From the NCBI GenBank assembly GCA_013002105.1, contig JABDKS010000684.1, positions 1 to 32,497 of the forward strand: a stretch of 32,497 nt of DNA, read 5' to 3'. Below the pieces are notes generated by a model. It saw only the letters and a list, made by a program, of their open reading frames with translations, was not told the origin of the DNA and made no database searches. Both the position numbers and the translations under genes were made by a program. Position 1 is the first letter of the stretch; every line of letters begins with the position of its first letter. Below, in pieces: positions 30,501 to 32,497 of the stretch. Source of the DNA: Pirellulaceae bacterium (GTDB lineage Bacteria > Planctomycetota > Planctomycetia > Pirellulales > Pirellulaceae).

Positions 30501-32497
30501 GGACCCTCTTTGCTGACAGTGATCCGACGGTCGTTGCCGGTGTGTTGACACTGGCAAAGGAAGGTACCTTTACGTTCATTCCGGAGGAAGATTTCAACGG
30601 TACGACATCCTTTACCGCTCGCGTTACCGATACCCAACCGTTCAATCCCGCGTCACAGCTTGTCAACAACCGACCAATCACAGCGACGATCGTTGTGACG
30701 CCGATCAATGATCCGCCGTTTACGCTCTCACAGGACGTGGTTGTCAGTCGCGAGATTGACGAAGACATCGTTCAGATCTTCACCGCCGCGGAGTTGATTG
30801 ATCCGTTCTACCAGCCCGGTCCTGCCAACGAATCTGATCAGCCGCTGATCATTCAGTCGGTCAGCAGCGCGGTTAACGGGAATGGAATGAGTAACGAAGG
30901 TGGCGTCGTCGAAATCATCAACGGCGGTACCGCAGTCCGGTACACGCCTAAATTGGACTTCAACGGCAGCGTGGACACGTTCACCTATATCGTCGCCGAT
31001 GTTCCACCATCGGGTCAGTTGGTGCGGTCCGCTGCGGTACCCGGCACCGTGTCCATCACGGTCAACGCCGTGAATGATGATCCGCGTGCCCGCGACGATG
31101 CGTTCCCATCGACCCAGGAAAACACACCGCTGTCGATTCCAATCAACGGCATCGATATCAATAATCCTGGGATTCTTGATAACGATACAGCCGGACCCGA
31201 TGACGAGATCGCGACACAGACGATCGAGCTGAAAGACCCTGCCGTCCAATTCGGTACCGTCAACGGAGTTCCAGTGAAAACTTCGTTCCAGGGAGGAACG
31301 ATCCAGTTCATTAATGGTGCGTTGCAATACGATCCGCCACCCGGATTCAGCGGAACCGATAGTTTCTCGTACACGATTGTCGATTCAAATGATCCACCGG
31401 GCGAGGCGGTTGGTACCGTGCTGATCAATGTCGGCGGCGTCAATGACGTCCCCGCATTTATCGGAATCAACGGCGACTCGGCCCGTCAGTCGCTCAGCTT
31501 CGACGAGAGTAAAGAAACGCCGCAACAGTTTGTGTTCAATCTTGCCACATGGTTCCGTGATCCTGAGGGCGACGTATTGACGTTTAGCGTCAGTTCGGGC
31601 AACCCATCGATTGTGACGGCGAGCGAGGAAAACGGCATTCTGACGTTGGTGTTGCCATCCTTCCGATTCGGCACGACGAACTTGTTCATCGATGTCTCCG
31701 ACGGCAACGGCGGCGATATTACGACGCGTGTTCCCATTACGGTCGTCAACGGCCAGGATCCACCACAGCGAGATCGCTCACTTGATCCGTTGACCGGAGT
31801 CGAAGATCAAAATGTGATTGTCGACTTGCGTTCGGTATTCTCCGATCCGGACGGCGACCGACTTGATTACAAGGTTGTCGCTATCGATGGGCTGATCAAT
31901 CCGACCGATGCACAGATCGCGCAGCATCCGCTGATTCAATCGATCGCATTTGTCGGCGATGACATGATTATCACGCCGGATGCCAACCAGTCGGGTTCGG
32001 TAGAAATCGAGATCAGCGCGGAAGACGACCTAAGTGAAGTTCGTGATACGTTCACGCTGACGATCACGCCAGTCGCCGACGCGCCGATCGCTCGAGGCGA
32101 TGCCTACAACGTTCCCGTCGGTGCGTTGCTGCAGATTTCCAATCCCGCCGACGGTCTGCTGCGTAATGACACCGATGCGGATGGAAATCCAATCACAGTC
32201 GAATTGCCGCTATCGACGACGACACAGTTCGGCACGTTGAACGTCGCCAGTGACGGCACCTTTACCTATCAGAACAATACTGGATCTGTCGGGACCGTCG
32301 ATTCGTTCCGATACAGAACGATCGATTCGACCGGACTGCGGAGTGCCGAGGTGGTGGTTTCGTTAACGCTGAACCAGTCGCGATATCAAAATCCGATCAA
32401 AGATCTGGAAGGAGACGTGACGGCCGATGGTGTTATTTCGCCGGTCGATGTTCTGCGGGTCATCAATTTCTTGAGTCTCAACGGTACGACGCCAGTC
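15512..32497 (+). CDS. Giant secreted multidomain surface protein (LEPR-xLL-type N-terminus), 3' end beyond the window
   Basis: The frame is open for 5662 codons to the window end, with no stop or frameshift found when read through. The N-terminus is very basic, then LETLETRQLLAG (35-47), a form of the planctomycete LEPR-xLL motif seen on large exported proteins. In order: Ig-like segments; a metzincin-like domain lacking zinc ligands (site at 610-630); PPC-like modules with DxDxYxF cores near nt 17520, 21380, 22080, 22870 and 25305; a parallel beta-helix (about 1057-1800) with further helix-like turns later; 'FEF' modules, densest at 3927-4507; a GEVED domain (about 4648-4932); cadherin-like repeats to about 5623; and a dockerin-like end. 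Composition is acidic, rich in Asp, Gly, Thr and Val. A role in cell-surface adhesion or matrix building is inferred. Little coding sequence should remain beyond the dockerin. Confidence 0.93.
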   Translation, partial: MTSRKRKNTTRSSEITRRTRRPKSDSPRKSRRQHLLETLETRQLLAGPQLIGVQPNEGALIENGTQRDTAPRVLTFGFDEAQVIDTATIQDGNGIRITRAGEDDVFNTTDDVVINPGLVTLGETDQNEVVVRFVEALPDDKYRIEVFGYDDDGQGIVGLKNIDGEFFVPSDPDQRSEVIDFELKLGALVESVVPQPVIRQADGSLAQNRNEIVVYFNEDPLFVEDDATGNPTARSAENPRFYQLLFTQETVRTTDDFLFNPDEVVYDSATHTARLFFSDDINDLPGIPPGGGSWRLRIGTAVDDRVDLILPPDDVLVRASAVTDFQQDGLRVSFFNLAIGEGTSGRTVRFVDSGAGGVTASLDGNNDVVFDFGGATAEVTDLVDAVADNPAVAALIGVSFSLDGVANTGGDRIVPASVVGSPALTMSAVGDTLGTALDVGVFGEFNALKSQVFRESISPQQYDIELPGGQDDPGHTSEVQHINAAFGADTLNGVTEIAYNFKRFFDTDTFGNSFQNQITARQKTRIREALGLWAAEIGVQFRETQQDGITFALGDTANLQDRVGIPATNVFQLDASVRVDPAFAESALVFSNQEVFGTAYGEDFTRKAVAGIGLLLGLNQAADLSPPTIMSFNTGYLERTIDGLSDLEPVFPNNVDVLHGQYVHRPDSNDIDLYRFEVDLNDADKQGLLTAETFAERLADSSLLDTTLTLFQEVSASVTTNLGIGTNLEIEIESLVPGLNGNNSRLEFIQTDRVPFDTAVKILPAFDSTGTQVSNAVIVDVPRLGPNVTTVTAGMVVDAINDNPFSSSIFRAAITTGNAGMDISGGGLSYSPLLLDGGGLQQLSRNDDYFGEDSRLIASLGEGVYYLGVAASGNDQYDPTIADSGVGGRTQGLYELHLKFEPQVDEVDVIRDLDNDRVDVPGTALDGDGDGVPGGAHNFWFQTRPLSRIINFTDSGDAITAGQTVTIVGASGVTRTFEFVPTGGSPRPGNIAVTYSPGGTGFPTPPGNLASSLQAAINARIGETGVSVVRSGTTLEFSGERSMNFSTGFRGADALGRNIFVDKTAGPQADGSLARPFNNITNANVANAFGSAIEGDIVRIVGNGGLDNDIRTEADNFSYKIGVADTGGVTLEDGRNMEVPKGVTTMIDAGAVFKLRNSFIGIGSSTVNVDRSGGALQVLGTPRLIQLSVAGQAVATTLISGENVAAPGYDDGSVIFTSLRDRDADVQAAGNSVQAAPGNWGGLIYRRDIDQSEGRRDLEDEGIFLQRVNHAELRYGGGSGVLIDSVQQLVNPIQIVNMRPTVSFNEITQSADSAISAAPNSFEETSYQAPRFQQAGSFTADYDRVGPEIHNNQLIDNSINGLFIRATTTPTTAPKDFTVAGRFDDIDVVHYVAENLVVSASPGGSIADGFAPSMSLVSGRVLAGGTLPVATYQYKMTFVDRDGFESLASPGTFDIVVGAADSSVELTSLPQVASDSVYVSRRLYRAVASATPQFTLVADLDASSAGFIDRGTSGDSILDLNRAGVRGRLDASLVMDPGLIMKFRGARIELGQGTQLLAEGLGSNPVVFTSSLDDRFGAGGTFDTNNDNETITGAAVPQRADWSGIYAGPTSFVSFDNVQLSYAGGISLLEGGLARGFLPLELQQAEGRITNSRFEFNDAGQAGAGPQGRFGRLAITPATIMVRGSQPIIVGNTFVDNRGSIIDIDIESMGGNYRVDYGRQTGDIDRIAVLDDNFGPMIRFNRYLNDPTSGSQLSGLEVRAGTITTETVFDDTDIAHLVFDNIEVGNFHSSGGLRLLSRPDESLVVKFTGSGGPNSATQGTGITATGSPSSIDDRIGGMVHVIGLPGAPVILTSLDDDGAGAGLKPDGSQFTDHDGDGINSRPFANDWRGILLDQYSNDYNIPVLPELELSTEVAPGLNSTVENAQFLGELAQNLSTGDHVRRLGFEVQGYLSGKTDVDVYSFIGSPGTEVWVDVDRTSFGLDTVVELLDENGQVLARSDNSFAETAFGSPEPVTILDPDLEGVTTSLQAGNEQYTDRGVFGLYEDFGSTNIRDAGIHFRLAGNASDPNARSVYFFRIRSASVNPDDAQGGITGGGYRFQARLVEEQEFPGSVVRFADIRYANHGIHVQGLMSSSPLLGEAQENEAADFRANNNTPVGTTPGQGGQYLGNLVNNNSNVISVGGSLGSAGDVDFYQFEIDYSIGGGIQSTVFDIDYADGFNRPDTNISVFYDGDGLPVFGDDGSFLPRLVFFGSSSNVTDDMTSPNGEDSAIEKLLRGSISNGDPFIGPVALPEGVYYVAVSSAGVTPAELVGNIREPINSVDRIVEDRIDRNNPETPSTANGPVVPQIFTDASLVGSGFTIDSDTTVGHGKPDHFDGTTGPSFFNGAPRIPELTIAGGFDAEDDILTAIPFTTNLDSVDWSLDDDFDIGGFGSEFTATTIPHISVVGNLQNDPADFYQFTIPNTGSNLSKRVIFDIDDGYNMLADFDDDGDPLTPPVNFDQNSVDTTLVILREDPANPGTLQLLQTVTDDFTSTNGASGSNSALDPFLSTFLAPGNYFVGVLEEGTTLTFDANGVTSANAAVTGGQQGYTLHVSIEDHVLPPNSFVLSQGEEVLEFDRQQNTNSGIITSESFDLAGYVAADLPTLYFNRLFQPVPGGGGTPSDTATLTVLSDQNPSGTLLHTFSSDTTPGSPDQWKQIRLSLGSFAGNTGVQLRIEYTTNGQVADSSPGSTEVGLRLDDFIVGFAERGETIFGAASNPSFVGTGFGAVSGEYQAEIRLGTDFATAVGGGNTRLDASFDTNDRHARAVTMVAPDGMQISNGDTFVIGDGASNQVFEFTTNGSVTFGNTPVPFVATDTPSDIAASIRNAINSQTVIAIEAATSGGLDTGTPTDGRLALSGNTTGSFDPIASIQAAPGAGAALATDADGNLLIPAILHDGRGDGNFLRTQGQVIVEHNVISDVRGIGIWSEPGTRDVSPAHNLTDPYLEAVTLGNSYPGAVRNLPTLNTSVLGGLAPGIVIQNNTIDQAEYAGIKIDGEIAPWAIAPPSGDFITDGSIFVIDAAGTRVVFEFEDIGEGAIPAPQQPVYGSGTDGGDGVRDGHVPVYYRQTDQNAASPYRGRTTEYTALEVASSIRASIQGSILMSNNMVELVEAHLGPSLIDPALGFGVDFLQPAVYIPGASFVHVFDAEVQVFQTPIYEAPQPFARIVNNTIYGNDGTESNFVQNAQSEPSDFLSQAIDTNVGSSHRDPYRQTATLGNNTGPLAGAGDVDFYQVHLEVGDRLIADIDTLNANVGAGIPEGPDTVLRIFNSSGIVQSFQDANDVTQTISDNAIAPNYLDPQSNASAGTGTGADANNTRDPFIDFTAPKTGTYYVGVSSAGNNDYDASSLSGRVLGTGGTGDYTIGLEVYAPRSFVISGNNGSGLLENPPNHGAESDRTGMRGSDVIGTTFTITQIPDVDDALPQSDGTNEIEFLFDPGPYRVLGTGQVTVSVQPAYRLPDIMVAIETALTLIVNGRAVIPNGGAITPGDAAAVGGPSGAGQGIVDNPLLYAPDFNTSGFGHSMFIGSTEQYVFVEKIAEIELSTGAAAAGLKLDPLPNRDTDQPINEAGVVVAGGASPTLLNNVFLNLHESVYREETRFDGFGTTSRGSDQQPKPMEVIVVASIFQHDETNMTQFNQDMVQFANRGTGLTTSAAPSNINGGSDDFNVTLGGGDPAVQFAEGGNFQPDFASILIDSSVNSLVERDALVNLKNSVGLPISNVLAPDLDVAGILRADNPDFAPPGGIGASVFKDRGSNELADFVGPVAIAEVPRDNDAEGIDSDPAVSFINLTRGVYEEFRVQLRDTGDASDPFAGIGIDDATVVVPEIPGVRPTGSNVSLFENERLLVEGINYTFNYDETKNIITLTPLAGIWKSDRAYRIALNNQDQTVLIASDPAGIQDGSQFAITDTNGGTVVFEFETGYQLLVPEPITLIIPREGTNSGGVRDGDIFQIDDGVNPIVVFEYNSDTAKLPNTVAVPLPNTPTPLDPDAIDPFLNQIALDTQAAIQAQVDAGNLNLDLDVVDNRVIIGAEPGTTARTSGSGLLQAARTIGLDVPAAGSDPINGVRNGETFVVSNGVTSITFEFNDASAAVTPGNTPVDISGVGTLTTNEVAIAIVQAVSASPLGIDPQIIGSTVYLNLPTSGSASVTGGQLTVVGVSRTPTDGDTVVVTPDDGTASLVFEVNRTDEPDALGVPMDDGVAPGNIAINIDRLTTADEFAALVANAIQSEVISGLSPNDIQVVSGGLLTIGGEQGLGLAVTGTSLEVVGAPDVTGASTIQVFGPLLLNMPPVGGGSITSGEVLILRDDFGSDVLFEFVNNQGGAQFFDGGFNQDGTQRPVSVVVAYNSFDDPNTIATTLAGIINAQGIGLTAVSTGTGQVALGRIDASRVNTGGDLANGIPGISQITVQRGIVSDGEVLTIRQGTTQVSFEFEEATTGGGVNTPGNIAVAFQAGSTVGDVANSLAAAINNNAGNLRVFAVAELDSLGVPTGQVILNDIPGTVVDVTQAPTLNVIGVPGGAIPVRISPAFSATEVKQAMLIALNSINTPGQPPATTLSAQDRGGATLFVQNGTIFTGEGITTYFLPAIKDLSGNKLEANRDDLTTQFTILMPTVGLDFGDAPDPVAQVQGRYPTLLRHDGPRHVVDPTLTLGSFIDVDLNGRPVAQANGDDNVISISDVGDLFTTSVDQGVASILINAAAIEGSDGQTITINTGVDIATLEVDLDGIFDEDNFAIRPLTPRTVATVAQAIVDAIAESPLRPASVSIDGDTVRVNSDDEDGVDLTSFINPTGVLNKNVQTPISVTVTGGGVLEAWVDFNADGDWDDPGEQIIDVTTPGAIFSDTGSGVQRVFTITVPATTPVPPAPLTTYARFRVSREGDLDPTGLALSGEIEDYAMLVLPGAPPTLTDAQANRTFTVREAPDSLAALDVDGTLSPETTNDNGLLEGVADPQGDGVEIYPDDVGVRTLFADSDPTVVAGVLTLAKEGTFTFIPEEDFNGTTSFTARVTDTQPFNPASQLVNNRPITATIVVTPINDPPFTLSQDVVVSREIDEDIVQIFTAAELIDPFYQPGPANESDQPLIIQSVSSAVNGNGMSNEGGVVEIINGGTAVRYTPKLDFNGSVDTFTYIVADVPPSGQLVRSAAVPGTVSITVNAVNDDPRARDDAFPSTQENTPLSIPINGIDINNPGILDNDTAGPDDEIATQTIELKDPAVQFGTVNGVPVKTSFQGGTIQFINGALQYDPPPGFSGTDSFSYTIVDSNDPPGEAVGTVLINVGGVNDVPAFIGINGDSARQSLSFDESKETPQQFVFNLATWFRDPEGDVLTFSVSSGNPSIVTASEENGILTLVLPSFRFGTTNLFIDVSDGNGGDITTRVPITVVNGQDPPQRDRSLDPLTGVEDQNVIVDLRSVFSDPDGDRLDYKVVAIDGLINPTDAQIAQHPLIQSIAFVGDDMIITPDANQSGSVEIEISAEDDLSEVRDTFTLTITPVADAPIARGDAYNVPVGALLQISNPADGLLRNDTDADGNPITVELPLSTTTQFGTLNVASDGTFTYQNNTGSVGTVDSFRYRTIDSTGLRSAEVVVSLTLNQSRYQNPIKDLEGDVTADGVISPVDVLRVINFLSLNGTTPV
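15626..15649 (+). other. LEPR-xLL-like surface-protein motif
   Basis: Residues 39-46 of the giant protein read LETRQLLA. The usual planctomycete form is LEPRxLLA; here Thr replaces Pro. It follows a 34-residue Arg/Lys-rich leader. The motif is known from large secreted planctomycete proteins, and its exact processing is not settled. Confidence 0.75.
17339..17401 (+). other. Degenerate metzincin zinc site in the giant protein
   Basis: Residues 610-620 read AGIGLLLGLNQ, followed ten residues on by a Met-turn-like TIMSF (Met630). Active metzincins have HExxHxxGxxH and then a Met-turn. The spacing and the Gly are kept, but the three His are Ala610, Leu614 and Gln620, and the catalytic Glu is Gly611. 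The preceding stretch (ITARQKTRIREALGLWAAEIGVQFRE region) also fits the domain's helix. The fold is likely kept without catalysis. Confidence 0.6.
18680..20900 (+). other. Parallel beta-helix region of the giant protein
   Basis: It opens with GRNIFVDKTAGPQADGSLARP and then GDIVRIVGNGG, the usual lead-in of secreted parallel beta-helix proteins. Repeated turns with Asn-rich ladders follow, such as IHNNQLIDNSINGLFI and IVGNTFVDNRGSIIDI. Similar turns recur at about 24350-24620 (VEHNVISDVRGIGI, IQNNTIDQAEYAGI) and 25120 (IVNNTIYGND). Such helices often bind or cut polysaccharide, but no catalytic residues can be assigned. Confidence 0.6.
27291..29030 (+). repeat. Dense block of 'FEF' modules in the giant protein
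   Basis: Six modules of about 45-130 residues share one pattern: a DG or NG turn, a short strand, (V/I/L)xFEF or FEY or FEV, a proline/glycine linker often with PGN, then usually an amphipathic AxxIxxAIN-like helix. They start near 27291, 27421, 27790, 28087, 28479 and 28837. Further copies lie at about 18370, 23935 and 24651. DNA identity between copies is low, so the duplication is old. Confidence 0.7.
29455..30305 (+). other. GEVED domain of the giant protein
   Basis: It begins LDFGDAPDPV and ends GEIEDYAMLVL, the boundary signatures of the GEVED domain, with EAWVDFNADGDWDDPGEQI and TYARFRVSREG in between. GEVED domains occur in large bacterial surface proteins. An insert with NINTG-like FEF-related sequence (about 29700-29930) separates the two halves. 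Confidence 0.75.
30310..32380 (+). other. Cadherin-like / Big-type tandem domains of the giant protein
   Basis: Roughly five to six units of about 100-130 residues are joined by NDPP, NDDP or NDVP linkers. Typical wording is ARDDAFPSTQENTPLSI, ILDNDTAGPDDE, YDPPPGFSGTDSFSYTIVD and LLRNDTDADGNPITV, as in cadherin-like and Big_9 repeats. These usually form calcium-stiffened rods that hold a terminal domain off the cell surface. Confidence 0.75.
32381..32497 (+). other. Dockerin-like segment at the window edge
   Basis: The last codons read DLEGDVTADGVISPVDVLRV and then INFLSLNG. This matches one loop-helix unit of a type I dockerin in its planctomycete form (DVNxDGxVSPxDALxVIN). A second unit, if present, lies beyond the window. 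In planctomycetes these C-terminal units are common on secreted giants and need not imply a cellulosome. Confidence 0.75.

Overview
The window looks like the chromosome of a planctomycete, most likely a Rhodopirellula-like member of the Pirellulaceae. This is inferred from gene content and motifs, not from a database search. The pointers are: a giant surface protein that opens with a LETRQLLA motif (the planctomycete LEPR-xLL N-terminal signature) and runs into a dockerin-like repeat at the window edge; a Tat-type 'RRDF' sugar isomerase-like protein; a gene fusing DUF116 to a polyprenyl synthetase; moderate-to-high GC; frequent weak ribosome-binding sites and some TTG starts; and short palindromic dispersed repeats.

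Layout. Positions 1-320 hold no confident gene, but do hold hairpins and a 106-bp palindromic MITE-like element (182-287). A leftward exported TIM-barrel protein (321-1244) and 15-bp tandem repeats (1261-1329) follow. Next comes a rightward isoprenoid-type cluster: a squalene-hopene-cyclase-like gene broken by one in-frame TGA (1447-3375), the DUF116-polyprenyl synthetase fusion (3587-5509), and a chorismate-lyase-like protein (5530-6093). After an intergenic stretch with three tandem 89-bp repeats (6244-6510) there is an exported TPR protein (6691-7509).

A leftward phospholipid block follows: psd (9737-10813), pssA (8684-9694) and a SAM methyltransferase (7607-8305) that may methylate phosphatidylethanolamine. 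Together they would cover CDP-diacylglycerol to phosphatidylserine to phosphatidylethanolamine and possibly on to methylated forms. Diverging from psd is nadB, L-aspartate oxidase (11124-12806), the first step of NAD synthesis. A class 3 lipase (12993-13946) overlaps a MoxR-type ATPase (13943-14932) and the two are probably translationally coupled.

The right half (15512 to the window end) is one uninterrupted reading frame of 5662 codons with no stop. It encodes a secreted mosaic: the LEPR-xLL-type N-terminus, a metzincin-like domain that has lost its zinc ligands, a parallel beta-helix region, several pre-peptidase-C-terminal-like (PPC) modules, at least nine copies of an 'FEF' module, a GEVED domain, cadherin-like domains and a terminal dockerin-like segment. 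No tRNA, rRNA, CRISPR array or transposase gene was seen.
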